Source: Sphingobium sp. TKS
GTDB lineage: Bacteria > Pseudomonadota > Alphaproteobacteria > Sphingomonadales > Sphingomonadaceae
Assembly (NCBI RefSeq): GCF_001563265.1
Contig: NZ_CP005083.1
Span: 1,243,001-1,307,000 of the forward strand
Direction: 5' to 3'
DNA: 64,000 bases
Of the stretch, positions 8,011 to 16,454 are shown piece after piece. The translations under genes were made by a program, and so were the position numbers. Under the pieces are notes generated by a model. That model was given only the letters and a program-made list of their open reading frames with translations, had not been told where the DNA came from and searched no databases. How positions within the stretch are numbered: position 1 is the first letter of the stretch; each line of letters starts with the position of its first letter.

Positions 8011-8619
8011 ATGGTCACTCTGACCCCGCTGGAAGTCGGTTTGGCGCTTCTGGCCCTTGTTCTGGTCGCCGCAATTGCCGTCATGATCGTCACCAACCGC
8101 CGCCGCGCCAATCTGCGCGCCAAATTCGGCCCGGAATATGGCCGGACCGTGGAAATGACCGGCAGCCCGCGCAAGGCCGAGGCGGAATTGCAGGAGCGCG
8201 AGAAGCGCGTCGCCGCCTTCACCATCCGTCCGCTTTCGCCGCAGCAGGCCGACGCCTTCACCGATGCCTGGGTGCGGGTTCAGGCGCAGTTCGTCGACGA
8301 TCCCCAAGGCGCGGTGTCGCGGGCCGACGTGCTGCTGACCGAAGTGATGGAGGTGCGCGGTTATCCGATCACTGACTTCGAGCAGCGCTCCGCCGACCTT
8401 TCCGTCGACCATCCGGAAGTGGTCCAGAATTACCGCTCCGCCCATGACATCGCCGTCCGCCATGCGCGGGGCGAAGCCGATACGGAAGATCTCCGCCGGG
8501 CGATGATCCATTATCGCGCGCTGTTCGACGATCTGGTCCATGAGCCGGTCGATCATCGCATGGCGCCCTCCGTCTCGCGATTGAGACAGGATGATTTGCG
8601 CGGGTCTGATCCGCGCTAA
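8011..8619 (+). CDS. membrane-anchored hypothetical protein, 202 aa
   Basis: Begins MVTLTPLEVGLALLALVLVAAI, a single N-terminal transmembrane helix, followed by a basic stop-transfer stretch (TNRRRANLRAKFG). A soluble, mostly helical domain then faces the cytoplasm, including EYGRTVEMTGSPRKAEAEL, REKRVAAFTIRPLS, VEVMEVRGYP-like and FEQRSADLSVDHP segments. The pattern matches a conserved hypothetical family common in Proteobacteria; no function is known to me. ATG 8011 has a purine-rich GAGGAGAGAG ribosome-binding site at 7996-8005. A GTG-less upstream extension to 7975 is less likely. Confidence 0.75.
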   Translation: MVTLTPLEVGLALLALVLVAAIAVMIVTNRRRANLRAKFGPEYGRTVEMTGSPRKAEAELQEREKRVAAFTIRPLSPQQADAFTDAWVRVQAQFVDDPQGAVSRADVLLTEVMEVRGYPITDFEQRSADLSVDHPEVVQNYRSAHDIAVRHARGEADTEDLRRAMIHYRALFDDLVHEPVDHRMAPSVSRLRQDDLRGSDPR

Positions 8620-8687
8620 AAGGAAAAAGGGGCGGACGGGTCCGGCTCAGGTCAGCCGGACCCGCCACGATCGGCAGTCATCCCGGA

Positions 8688-10100
8688 TTACCCGTCCGCA
8701 AAGCCGAAAGGCGCGTGAGTCCGCCGGAAATCCTCCGGCAGCATGTCGCGCCCGATCGGCGGGGCGGATCGCGCCATGCACTGGCTGCGATGGCACAGGC
8801 GGCAAGTGACGCCGATCGGGGTTGGTTCGGACGGCGTTTCGCCCGCCGTATATATCAGCCGATGGGCATGTTCCGCCGCGCAGCATAGCGCGATCGCCCG
8901 CTCGATCTTCGGCACGCCCCAGCCGCCGCCGCCCGCCGTCACCGTCCGTGCGATCGAAAAGAAGCGCTGCCCGTCCGGCAATTCCAGCCATTGCGTCAGC
9001 AATTCCCTGGGACGCTCAAAGGCGTGATGCACCGACCAGAGCGGGCATGAACCGCCATGGCGGGCAAAGGGAAAGCCTGCGCTGTCCAGCCTCTTGCTGA
9101 CATTGCCCGCATGATCGACACGCAGGAAGAAGAAGGGAACGCGCTCCTGTCCCGGCTTTTGCAGCGTGGTGAGGCGGTGCGCGGTCTGCTCGAAGCTCGT
9201 GCCGAACTGCCGGGCCAGCGCCTCCACGTCATAACGTCGCGCCTCCACCGCCTTGGCGAAGGCGGTATAGGGCATCAGGATCGCCGCCGCGCCATAGCTG
9301 GCGAGCGCCCGCCGGGTCAGCCTCCGGCCGCTTTCGCTGGCGAATTGGCCATCCTTCAGCACCGCGTCGAAATCGCGGCGCATCTCCAGATAGGCGATTT
9401 GCAGCGCCAGTTGGAATTGCGTGCTCGCCCCGTCCAGCGCATCGTCCAGCAGCACCGCGTCGCGATGCCGGTCCAGCCGCCGCATCGACCCCGCCATGAC
9501 ATCCGAAGGCAAGCGCCGGACGCGCAGATTATGCTTTGTCTTCAGCCAGCCGGAGAGGCCGCCCGCCGCCTCGACCTCTTGACCCAGCTTTTCCCCGGCA
9601 TCGTCCAGCAGGGGAAAGCTGTTCCGCCGCGCACCCAGAAAGCGCCGGGATTCGGCCACGGGATCGGGCGCTTCGGCGGCATCCTCCCCCTCCATGCCCG
9701 TTGATCCCGCATCTCTGTCGGCCAGCGCAAGTTGCTCCTCGCGATAGGCGGTGTGCAACCGCAACAGGGCTTCGGTAATGCCGGGATAATTGACCGCAAC
9801 ATCCCCGGTCGCCAGCGTGGGCAGGTCGATGTCCGCGAACATCGGATCCTTCAGCACCGCCTGCAAACGCGCCGTCTGCTCCGCGCCGCCGTCGCCCGCC
9901 AGTTCGCTCATGTCCATCTTGTATGTGCGGGCGAGGCGCAGCAGCATGTCGGCGGTCAAGGGCCGCTGGTTGCGCTCCAGCAGGGCGACATAGCTGGCGG
10001 AAATCTCCAGATCCGCCGCCATGTCCGCCTGGGTCAGGCCCAGCTCGCGGCGCAGCCTGCGCAGGCGCGGCCCCATGTAAACCGGACGATCCTTGGCCAT
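8688..10100 (-). CDS. ScfR/RamB-type XRE regulator of short-chain acyl metabolism
   Basis: A 470-residue regulator divergent from aceA. Residues ~10-65 form a Cro/CI helix-turn-helix (LRRLRRELGLTQADMAADLEISASYVALLERNQRPL). The middle region (to ~residue 330) resembles the IrrE/ImmA-like domain of this family. The C-terminal DUF2083-like domain has the typical cysteine cluster in GVTCRLCHRSQCMAR. Members such as RamB and PccR control glyoxylate-cycle or propionyl-CoA genes in response to acyl-CoA. A palindrome in the shared intergenic region supports control of aceA and of itself. The ligand is inferred from the family. Confidence 0.88.
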   Translation of the reverse strand: MAKDRPVYMGPRLRRLRRELGLTQADMAADLEISASYVALLERNQRPLTADMLLRLARTYKMDMSELAGDGGAEQTARLQAVLKDPMFADIDLPTLATGDVAVNYPGITEALLRLHTAYREEQLALADRDAGSTGMEGEDAAEAPDPVAESRRFLGARRNSFPLLDDAGEKLGQEVEAAGGLSGWLKTKHNLRVRRLPSDVMAGSMRRLDRHRDAVLLDDALDGASTQFQLALQIAYLEMRRDFDAVLKDGQFASESGRRLTRRALASYGAAAILMPYTAFAKAVEARRYDVEALARQFGTSFEQTAHRLTTLQKPGQERVPFFFLRVDHAGNVSKRLDSAGFPFARHGGSCPLWSVHHAFERPRELLTQWLELPDGQRFFSIARTVTAGGGGWGVPKIERAIALCCAAEHAHRLIYTAGETPSEPTPIGVTCRLCHRSQCMARSAPPIGRDMLPEDFRRTHAPFGFADG

Positions 10101-10123
10101 CTCGTAAAGCGCTCCTGTGCAGC

Positions 10124-10156
10124 CTTTACAACTTTACACGCAAATATTGTAAAGTT
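10124..10156. promoter_or_regulatory. operator between the ScfR-type regulator and aceA
   Basis: AACTTTACA (10130-10138), 9-base spacer, TGTAAAGTT (10148-10156): a perfect 9-bp inverted repeat. A second direct half-site CTTTACAA lies at 10124-10131 and a degenerate one, CGTAAAG, at about 10103. It is placed 24-56 bases ahead of the regulator start and about 90 bases ahead of aceA. Assignment to the regulator is inferred from position. Confidence 0.65.
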
Positions 10157-10243
10157 CTACAACTGAACTTCGCGCCCTCTGCCGCGCCGCACAAAAGGCG
10201 ATTAGGTCGGCTTCATTCCCCATCGAGCGACCAAGGACTGAGC

Positions 10244-11836
10244 ATGACCTACCAACAGGAAATCACGAAGGCTGGCACCGCCATCGAGGGCCAGGGCCAT
10301 TGGGACGGCATCGCGGCCGAATCGGTCGCTCGCATGCGCCTCCAGAACCGTTTCCACACCGGCCTCGACATCGCGCGCTACACCGCCGGGATCATGCGCC
10401 GCGACATGGCGGCCTATGATGCCGATCCGGCCAATTATACCCAGTCGCTGGGTTGCTGGCACGGTTTCATCGGTCAGCAGAAGATGATCAGCATCAAGAA
10501 GCATTTCGGCACGACCAAGGGCCGCTATCTATACCTGTCCGGCTGGATGGTCGCGGCGCTGCGCAGCGAATTCGGCCCGCTGCCCGACCAGTCGATGCAC
10601 GAAAAGACCAGCGTTCCTGCGCTGATCGAGGAACTCTACACCTTCCTCAAGCAGGCCGACGCCCGCGAGTTGGGCATGATGTTCCGCGATCTGGATGCCG
10701 CCCGCGAGGCCGGTGATGAGGTCAAGGCGCAGAAGATTCAGCACGACATCGACAATTACGAAACCCATGTCGTTCCGATCGTCGCGGACATCGACGCCGG
10801 GTTCGGCAATGCCGAGGCGACCTATCTGCTCGCCAAGAAGTTCATCGAGGCGGGCGCCTGCTGCATCCAGATCGAGAACCAGGTCTCGGACGAAAAGCAG
10901 TGCGGCCATCAGGACGGCAAGGTCACCGTGCCGCATGAGGACTTCATCGCGAAGATCCGCGCTGTCCGCTACGCCTTCCTGGAGCTGGGCATCGATGACG
11001 GCATCATCGTCGCGCGCACCGACTCGCTGGGCGCAGGCCTGACCAAGCAGATCGCCTACAGCAAGGAAGATGGCGACCTGGGCGACCAGTATAACAGCTT
11101 CCTCGATGTCGAAGAGGTGACGGACATCAACAGCCTGCGCGGCGATGTCGTTCTGGCTCGTGAGGGCAAGCTGTTCCGTCCGAAGCGCTTGCCGTCGAAC
11201 CTCTTCCAGTTCCGCTCCGGCACCGGCGAGGACCGTTGCGTTCTCGACTGCATCACCTCGCTCCAGAACGGCGCGGACCTGCTGTGGATCGAAACCGAAA
11301 AGCCGCACATCCAGCAGATCGCAGGCATGGTCGACCGCATCCGCGAAGTCGTGCCCAATGCGAAGCTGGTCTACAACAACTCGCCCAGCTTCAACTGGAC
11401 GCTGAACTTCCGTCAGCAGGTGTTCGATAGCTGGGCTGCCGAGGGCAAGGACGTCAGCGCCTATGACCGGGCGAAGCTGATGAGCGCGGACTATGACGCG
11501 ACCGATCTGGGCCGGGAGGCCGATGAGAAGATCCGCACCTTCCAGAAGGATGCGGCGGCGCGGGCCGGCATCTTCCATCACCTCATCACCCTGCCGACCT
11601 ATCACACGGCTGCCTTGTCGACCGACAATCTGGCCAAGGAATATTTCGGTGAGGCGGGCATGCTCGGCTATGTCGAGGGCGTCCAGCGCAAGGAAATCCG
11701 CCAGGGCATCGCTTGCGTCAAGCACCAGAACATGTCGGGCTCTGACATTGGTGACGATCACAAGGAATATTTCGCGGGTGAAGCGGCGCTGAAGGCTGGC
11801 GGCGTGCACAACACGATGAATCAGTTTGCGGCCTAA
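10244..11836 (+). CDS. aceA: isocitrate lyase AceA (long subfamily)
   Basis: Isocitrate lyase splits isocitrate into glyoxylate and succinate in the glyoxylate shunt, needed for growth on acetate or fatty acids. The protein is 530 residues, the length of the long bacterial subfamily rather than the ~430-residue E. coli type. The catalytic signature is DEKQCGHQDGKV around Cys220, the K-Q-C-G-H variant of that subfamily. It is preceded by the Mg site region VADIDAGFGN and followed by SPSFNW. ATG 10244 is used; the frame is open upstream but non-coding in character. No malate synthase gene is in the window. Confidence 0.97.
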   Translation: MTYQQEITKAGTAIEGQGHWDGIAAESVARMRLQNRFHTGLDIARYTAGIMRRDMAAYDADPANYTQSLGCWHGFIGQQKMISIKKHFGTTKGRYLYLSGWMVAALRSEFGPLPDQSMHEKTSVPALIEELYTFLKQADARELGMMFRDLDAAREAGDEVKAQKIQHDIDNYETHVVPIVADIDAGFGNAEATYLLAKKFIEAGACCIQIENQVSDEKQCGHQDGKVTVPHEDFIAKIRAVRYAFLELGIDDGIIVARTDSLGAGLTKQIAYSKEDGDLGDQYNSFLDVEEVTDINSLRGDVVLAREGKLFRPKRLPSNLFQFRSGTGEDRCVLDCITSLQNGADLLWIETEKPHIQQIAGMVDRIREVVPNAKLVYNNSPSFNWTLNFRQQVFDSWAAEGKDVSAYDRAKLMSADYDATDLGREADEKIRTFQKDAAARAGIFHHLITLPTYHTAALSTDNLAKEYFGEAGMLGYVEGVQRKEIRQGIACVKHQNMSGSDIGDDHKEYFAGEAALKAGGVHNTMNQFAA

Positions 11837-11910
11837 AGGCCGCGGGGGAACCAGTTTGCGGCCTGAAGGCCGAGAGGGAACCGGCTTGCAGCCTGAAAGC
11901 TGCTGACAAG
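11821..11910. repeat. three 30-bp tandem stem-loop repeats at the 3' end of aceA
   Basis: Units 11821-11850, 11851-11880 and 11881-11910 are in exact 30-bp register. Units 1 and 2 agree at 26 of 30 bases, units 2 and 3 at 20 of 30. Each forms a hairpin (GGCC-TAAA-GGCC in unit 1, GGCC-TGAA-GGCC in unit 2, GCAGC/GCTGC in unit 3). Unit 1 contains the aceA stop codon. In unit 3 a stem pair is changed on both sides (G-C to A-T), so pairing is kept. Confidence 0.8.
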
Positions 11911-11958
11911 TCCGGGTCGTGGGGGTGCAAGCCTCGCGATCAGGGTGGAAGGACTGGA

Positions 11959-11991
11959 CGGCCCGGAGCTGCATGCTCCGGGCCGTTTTTT
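11959..11991 (+). terminator. rho-independent terminator after aceA
   Basis: Perfect 10-bp stem CGGCCCGGAG / CTCCGGGCCG with a 7-base loop, followed by six T. It lies about 120 bases after the aceA stop, beyond the tandem stem-loops. Confidence 0.85.
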
Positions 11992-12087
11992 CATAAGCGC
12001 AGCTTGTGTGACCCTCGCTCGTTCCGGCTTTTGTCCCGAAGCGGAGGCGCCTATTCTTCGCGCGCCTTTCAACAAGGGGAGAAGCCG

Positions 12088-12804
12088 ATGTCCTACGCCC
12101 TCATCACCGCCAACCGGAATTATTCGAGCTGGTCGCTGCGCCCCTGGGTGCTGATGAAGGTGCTGGGCATTCCGTTCACCGACCGGATGGAGCCTTTCGC
12201 CGCCGCTGAAAATTACGCGGCCTTTCGTGAGTTTTCGCCAACGGGTCAGGTGCCGGTGCTGATCGACGGCGACCGGACCGCCTGGGATTCGCTCGGCATC
12301 ACCCTTTATCTGGCGGACCGCCATCCCGGCGTCTGGCCGCAGGAAGCGGCTGCGCGGGCCTGGGCGCAATGCGCCGTCGCGGAAATGCACAGCGGCTTTG
12401 CCGCGCTGCGCAACGATTGTCCGATGAATGTCGGGGTGCGGGTGGAACCGCATCTGCCTTCGCCCGCGCTCAACCGGAACATCGCCCGGCTAACCGAATT
12501 GTGGGGGGAGGGGCTGTCCCGTTTCGGCGGGCCTTTTCTGGCCGGGGACGGCTTTACCGCCGTCGACGCTTTTTACGCGCCAGTGGTGTTCCGGGTGCGG
12601 ACCTATGGGCTGGACGTCGGGCCGGTCGCCATGGCCTGGGTCGATCTTATGCTGGCGCTGCCTGCCTTGCGCGAATGGGAAAGCGCGGCGCTGGCCGAAA
12701 CATGGCGCGAGGAAAGCCATGAAGCGGAAGTCGGCGCCACCGGGCGCATCGTGGAGGATCATCGCGCCGCCACTCTTTCGATGCCGCATTTTCCAAGCCG
12801 TTGA
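12088..12804 (+). CDS. glutathione S-transferase family protein
   Basis: A 238-residue GST-fold protein. The N-terminal thioredoxin-like domain begins SYALITANRNYSSWSLRPWVLMKVLGIPF, with the NYSSWSLRPW active-site region typical of this bacterial subgroup. SPTGQVPVLIDG contains the cis-proline and WDSLGITLYLAD the glutathione gamma-glutamyl site. The C-terminal helical domain runs from about residue 90. ATG 12088 follows AAGGGGAGAAG. It stands alone between the aceA terminator and leuC, so substrate and role cannot be inferred. Confidence 0.9.
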   Translation: MSYALITANRNYSSWSLRPWVLMKVLGIPFTDRMEPFAAAENYAAFREFSPTGQVPVLIDGDRTAWDSLGITLYLADRHPGVWPQEAAARAWAQCAVAEMHSGFAALRNDCPMNVGVRVEPHLPSPALNRNIARLTELWGEGLSRFGGPFLAGDGFTAVDAFYAPVVFRVRTYGLDVGPVAMAWVDLMLALPALREWESAALAETWREESHEAEVGATGRIVEDHRAATLSMPHFPSR

Positions 12805-12819
12805 CCGTCAACGGTCAAC
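12800..12819. promoter_or_regulatory. perfect palindrome overlapping the GST stop codon
   Basis: GTTGACCGT, spacer CA, ACGGTCAAC: a 9-bp inverted repeat with a 2-base centre, covering the GST stop codon and lying 120 bases before leuC. The short spacer suits a protein-binding operator better than an RNA hairpin, and there is no T-tract. Its regulator is unknown. Confidence 0.45.
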
Positions 12820-12938
12820 TTGAAAATGCTCTAACTGTCTGACCTTGCATCATCGCAGCGCGGCTATCTGCGAAAACAGGAAAAATTGGCCGCTTTCCCC
12901 CTTTTCCCCCGTCCTGTCTGGGTCTAGGGGGAAGGGAT

Positions 12939-14393
12939 ATGGTAAAGCCCCGCACGCTCTATGAGAAGATTTGGGACGCGCACGTCGTCGAACGCCGTCC
13001 TGACGGAACCTGTCTGATCTATATCGATCGCCATCTCGTGCATGAAGTGACGAGCCCGCAGGCATTTGAAGGGCTGCGCCTTGCCGGCCGCAAGGTGCGC
13101 CGCGCCGATCTGACGCTGGCGGTGCCGGATCACAACCTGCCGACCACGGCGCGCCGTGATGCGGCGGGCAACCGCATTCCGATAGCCGATCCGGAAAGCG
13201 CGCAGCAACTCGCCGCGCTGGAAAAGAACGCGCCCGAATTCGGCATCCGTTACTTTGGCGATGCCGATGCGGAACAGGGCATCGTCCATGTCGTCGGGCC
13301 GGAACAGGGCTTCACCCTGCCGGGCACGACGCTGGTCTGCGGCGACAGCCATACCAGTTCGCATGGTGCGCTGGGTGCGCTGGCCTTCGGCATCGGCACG
13401 TCGGAGGTCGAGCATGTGCTCGCCACCCAGACGCTGCTGCTGAAACAGTCCAAGACGATGGAAGTCCTGGTCGAAGGCGAATTGGGTTTTGGCGTCACGC
13501 CCAAGGATGTGGCGCTGGCGATCTGCGGCCGCATCGGCACGGCGGGCGGCACCGGCTATGTCATGGAATATCGCGGTTCGGTGTTCCGCGACATGTCGAT
13601 CGAGGGGCGTCTGACCGTCGCCAACATGTCGATCGAGGCGGGCGCGCGTTCGGGCCTGTTCGCGCCCGATGAGAAGACCTTCGCCTATTTGAAGGGCCGT
13701 CCCATGGCGCCCAAGGGCGCGGATTGGGATGCCGCCCTTGCCTATTGGAAGACGCTGGTGACGGACGAAGGCGCGGCGTTCGACAAGAGCGTCGTGATCG
13801 ACGCCGCCGACATCGTGCCCAATGTCACCTGGGGCACCAGCCCCGAGGATGTGGTGCCGGTGACGGGCGTCGTGCCCGATCCGGAGAGCTTTGCCGATGC
13901 TTCCAAGCGGGCGGCTGCGCAGAAGTCGCTCGACTATATGGGCCTGACCGCCGGGCAGCGGATGGAGGATGTGGCGATCGAGCATATCTTCATCGGAAGC
14001 TGCACCAACAGCCGGATCGAGGATCTGCGCGCCGCGGCCACGCTGCTCAAGGGCCGCCATATCGCCAGCGGCATCAAGCACGCCATGGTCGTTCCCGGTT
14101 CCGGTCTAGTCAAGCGCCAGGCGGAAGCCGAAGGGCTGGACCGCATATTCACCGAAGCCGGTTTCGAATGGCGTGAGCCGGGCTGTTCGGCCTGTCTCGG
14201 CATGAATCCGGACAAGGTGCCCGCAGGCGAGCGCTGCGCGTCGACCAGCAACCGCAATTTCATGGGCCGGCAGGGGCCGGGGTCGCGGACGCATCTCGTC
14301 TCGCCCGTCATGGCCGCCGCCGCCGCCATCACCGGACATCTCACCGACGTGCGCGAACTGTTGGGTGAAAAAAGGGGAGAGGCGGTCGCATGA
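12939..14393 (+). CDS. leuC: 3-isopropylmalate dehydratase large subunit LeuC
   Basis: LeuC, with LeuD, isomerises 2-isopropylmalate to 3-isopropylmalate in leucine synthesis. The 484-residue aconitase-family protein has [14 protein letters not shown] at the start and [14 protein letters not shown] with the catalytic region. The cluster ligands are visible in [13 protein letters not shown] and [11 protein letters not shown], and [17 protein letters not shown] is near the end. Its stop codon overlaps the start of a 41-residue ORF (ATGA), which in turn overlaps leuD. The three are therefore translationally chained. Confidence 0.97.
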   Translation: MVKPRTLYEKIWDAHVVERRPDGTCLIYIDRHLVHEVTSPQAFEGLRLAGRKVRRADLTLAVPDHNLPTTARRDAAGNRIPIADPESAQQLAALEKNAPEFGIRYFGDADAEQGIVHVVGPEQGFTLPGTTLVCGDSHTSSHGALGALAFGIGTSEVEHVLATQTLLLKQSKTMEVLVEGELGFGVTPKDVALAICGRIGTAGGTGYVMEYRGSVFRDMSIEGRLTVANMSIEAGARSGLFAPDEKTFAYLKGRPMAPKGADWDAALAYWKTLVTDEGAAFDKSVVIDAADIVPNVTWGTSPEDVVPVTGVVPDPESFADASKRAAAQKSLDYMGLTAGQRMEDVAIEHIFIGSCTNSRIEDLRAAATLLKGRHIASGIKHAMVVPGSGLVKRQAEAEGLDRIFTEAGFEWREPGCSACLGMNPDKVPAGERCASTSNRNFMGRQGPGSRTHLVSPVMAAAAAITGHLTDVRELLGEKRGEAVA

Positions 14394-14515
14394 AAAAGGT
14401 TTTCTGGCTGCTGGCGCTAGGCGCGCTGGCGAGTGCCGCCATGGCGGCGACCTTGGGGCGCGCGGAAGACTCGCATCGCTCCGCCGTCAAAAACGCGAGC
14501 AAACAGGCGCATTGA
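14390..14515 (+). CDS. 41-aa small exported or membrane protein coupled between leuC and leuD
   Basis: An ORF of 42 codons whose ATG overlaps the leuC stop (ATGA at 14390) and whose TGA overlaps the leuD ATG (TGATG at 14513-14517). GGGGAGAGG lies 8 bases upstream as a ribosome-binding site. The product starts [17 protein letters not shown], a textbook signal or membrane-anchor helix with an A-M-A-type cleavage site. A short charged tail follows ([16 protein letters not shown]). No family is recognised. Perfect junctions on both sides make it likely to be translated; the function is unknown. Confidence 0.7.
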   Translation: MKKVFWLLALGALASAAMAATLGRAEDSHRSAVKNASKQAH

Positions 14516-15123
14516 TGGAAAAGCTGAATATCGTCGACGGCAAGGCCTATCCGTTCGGGATGAAGAATGTCGACACCGACATCGTCATTCCGGCGCATTG
14601 GTTGAAAACCATCAGCCGTGCGGGTCTGGGCAAGGGCGCGTTCGAAGTGCTGCGCAAGGAACCGGGCAATGTCTTCGACGACCCCGACTATGCGGGCAGC
14701 CCGATCCTGATCGCGGGCGACAATTTCGGTTGCGGGTCCAGCCGCGAACATGCCGCGTGGGCGTTGGCGGACCTTGGCATCAAGGTGGTGATCGCGCCCA
14801 GCTTTTCCGACATTTTCTCCGGCAATGCGTTCAAGAACGGCATATTGACGGTGGTGCTGCCGCAAGAGGCGATCGACCGGCTGATGGAGGTTGCCCAAGG
14901 AATCAATGGGACTCCTGACCCGATCCATGTCGATCTGGAGCATCAGACCGTCACGACGCAGTTCCAGGACCGCTTCCAGTTCGAGATCGACCCGTTCCGC
15001 AAGCATTGCCTGCTCGGCGGCCTGGACGAGATCGGCCTCACGCTGGGGCAGGCGGACACGATCGGCGCGTTCGAGGCGAAGGACGCCGGAACGCGTCCCT
15101 GGCTCGTTCCCGCCGTTGCGTAA
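14515..15123 (+). CDS. leuD: 3-isopropylmalate dehydratase small subunit LeuD
   Basis: LeuD is the swivelling small subunit that completes isopropylmalate isomerase with LeuC. The 202-residue sequence begins [26 protein letters not shown] and contains the conserved [17 protein letters not shown] substrate-binding loop and [15 protein letters not shown]. The frame is open upstream to 14365, but the ATG at 14515 fits the family start and lies in a TGATG coupling junction with the preceding 41-aa ORF. Length is normal. Confidence 0.97.
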   Translation: MEKLNIVDGKAYPFGMKNVDTDIVIPAHWLKTISRAGLGKGAFEVLRKEPGNVFDDPDYAGSPILIAGDNFGCGSSREHAAWALADLGIKVVIAPSFSDIFSGNAFKNGILTVVLPQEAIDRLMEVAQGINGTPDPIHVDLEHQTVTTQFQDRFQFEIDPFRKHCLLGGLDEIGLTLGQADTIGAFEAKDAGTRPWLVPAVA

Positions 15124-15180
15124 GCATCCCGATCTTCCTATTTCGGACGAGACGATCCGTTTTTTATACAGGGCACAGGC

Positions 15181-15504
15181 ATGACCACCTTCGACGACCG
15201 CGAAAAGGCCTTTGAAAACATGTTCGCGCACGACCAGGAGATGCAGTTCCGCATCCAGGCGCGGCGCAACCGTCTGCTCGGAGAATGGGCAGCGGTGAAA
15301 ATGGGCCTGACCCCCGAAGAGACCGACGCCTATGCCAAGGCGGTCGTGCAGGCCGATTTCGAGGAAGCGGGGGACGAGGATGTCATCCGCAAGCTGCTGG
15401 GCGACATGACCCAGGCCGGCATTGAAATCGACGAGGCTGGCGTCCGCGCCGCGCTGGACGAGCAGCAGGTCATTGCCCGCCGCACGTTCATCGAAGCCCA
15501 ATAA
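15181..15504 (+). CDS. DUF1476 protein, ATP synthase inhibitor subunit zeta
   Basis: A 107-residue all-helical protein beginning MTTFDDREKAFENMFAHDQEMQFRIQARRNRLLG, the hallmark of DUF1476. In Paracoccus the homologue is the zeta subunit, which inserts into F1-ATPase and blocks ATP hydrolysis. The conserved N-terminal inhibitory segment and the four-helix body (EWAAVKMGLTPEETDAYAKAVV, EDVIRKLLGDM) are complete. It is followed 25 bases later by bolA and then grxD on the same strand. The inhibitor role is by homology. Confidence 0.92.
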   Translation: MTTFDDREKAFENMFAHDQEMQFRIQARRNRLLGEWAAVKMGLTPEETDAYAKAVVQADFEEAGDEDVIRKLLGDMTQAGIEIDEAGVRAALDEQQVIARRTFIEAQ

Positions 15505-15529
15505 GCGTCAGGATCCTCCCGCCGTGCCG

Positions 15530-15757
15530 ATGGCCTCCGACGAAATTGCGGACATGATCCGCGCCGCGATCCCCGATGCGGAGGTCGAGATCACCGACCT
15601 TGCCGGAGATGGCGACCATTATGCGGCGCGTGTCGTTGCGGAGAGTTTCCGGGGCATGAGCCGCGTCGCGCAGCAGCGGGCGGTCTATGCCGCGCTCGGC
15701 GGGCGGATGGGCGGCGTGCTTCATGCCTTGCAACTCACCACTGCCGTTCCCAATTAA
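15530..15757 (+). CDS. bolA: BolA family protein
   Basis: A 75-residue BolA-fold protein with DAEVEITDLAGDGDHYAARVVAESFRGMSRVAQQRAVYAAL and a C-terminal GGVLHALQLTTAVP, where the histidine is the conserved cluster ligand. BolA proteins pair with CGFS monothiol glutaredoxins to hold a [2Fe-2S] cluster. The grxD gene follows after about 60 bases, which supports that role directly. ATG 15530 is used; GTG 15524 is in frame two codons earlier and cannot be excluded. Confidence 0.93.
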   Translation: MASDEIADMIRAAIPDAEVEITDLAGDGDHYAARVVAESFRGMSRVAQQRAVYAALGGRMGGVLHALQLTTAVPN

Positions 15758-15814
15758 CGGCCATCGGACAAAGCGCGCGCCGAATTGCGGCGCCTGACAG
15801 GAATGGACCAGATA

Positions 15815-16147
15815 ATGACCGACGCCGTGCAGCAGCGGATTGCTGATATCGTCACTGGCAATGACGTTGTGCTTTTCATGAAGGGCACGCCGCTGTTTCC
15901 GCAATGCGGCTTTTCCAGCCGCGCCATCGCGATCCTGGAGCATCTGGGCGTCGCCTATGAAAGCGTCGACGTCTTGCAGGATCAGGCCGTCCGTCAGGGG
16001 ATCAAGGCCTTTTCCGACTGGCCGACCATTCCGCAGCTCTATGTGAAGGGCGAATTTGTCGGCGGCAGCGACATCATGATGGAAATGTATGAGGCTGGCG
16101 AATTGCAGCAGTTGATGGCCGATCAGGGCGTCGCCTTGGCCAACTGA
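15815..16147 (+). CDS. grxD: monothiol glutaredoxin GrxD (Grx4 family)
   Basis: A 110-residue Grx4-type monothiol glutaredoxin with the active site PLFPQCGFSSRA (CGFS), the preceding VVLFMKGTP strand, and the glutathione-binding WPTIPQLYVKGEFVGGSDIMMEM segment. It binds a bridging [2Fe-2S] cluster with glutathione and BolA, and serves iron-sulfur delivery. The ATG at 15803 would add MDQI at the N-terminus; 15815 is chosen as the usual start. It is the last gene of the group: a strong terminator begins 24 bases after its stop. Confidence 0.95.
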   Translation: MTDAVQQRIADIVTGNDVVLFMKGTPLFPQCGFSSRAIAILEHLGVAYESVDVLQDQAVRQGIKAFSDWPTIPQLYVKGEFVGGSDIMMEMYEAGELQQLMADQGVALAN

Positions 16148-16170
16148 GCTTTTCTTGCGCGAGATTGGAG

Positions 16171-16199
16171 GCGGTCCGGTTTTCCGGGCCGCTTTTTTT
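16171..16199 (+). terminator. rho-independent terminator after grxD
   Basis: GCGGTCCGG / CCGGGCCGC (9 pairs, one G-T) around a TTTT loop, followed by seven T. Confidence 0.9.
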
Positions 16200-16211
16200 A
16201 TGCTCCGCCGA

Positions 16212-16231
16212 GTTCCTGCCTTCGCGGGAAC
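16212..16231. repeat. REP-like palindrome, type A
   Basis: GTTCCTGC, loop CTTC, GCGGGAAC (one G-T pair), just after the grxD terminator. Confidence 0.75.
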
Positions 16232-16454
16232 ATCGTTCGCTGAACCGGATGAGTCAGGGAAACCCGGGTGGGAGAATGCGGCGGAGACTGGTGCCACATC
16301 CTCCCGGTAGTTGAACGGTTCGGGTATGACTGAAACATAGCAAAGTCAGTGCCAGTTTCAGCAAAGGCTGCATTCCCAGGCTTCAGAAAGGTTAATCGGC
16401 TCTGGGCGGGAACCTCCCGTGTAAAGCGCACCGACAGTTTATGTCCGCGCGCTT

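Noticed and set aside
10529-11974. 481-codon minus-strand frame over aceA
   Set aside because: Shadow of aceA in the complementary frame; composition is unlike a folded protein, and aceA has full catalytic motifs.
12820-12938. leu attenuator or leader peptide before leuC
   Set aside because: No short ORF with leucine codons and no alternative terminator hairpins with a T-tract.
16198-16431. 77-codon minus-strand frame before blaI
   Set aside because: Runs through a REP palindrome, has no family features and no ribosome-binding site.
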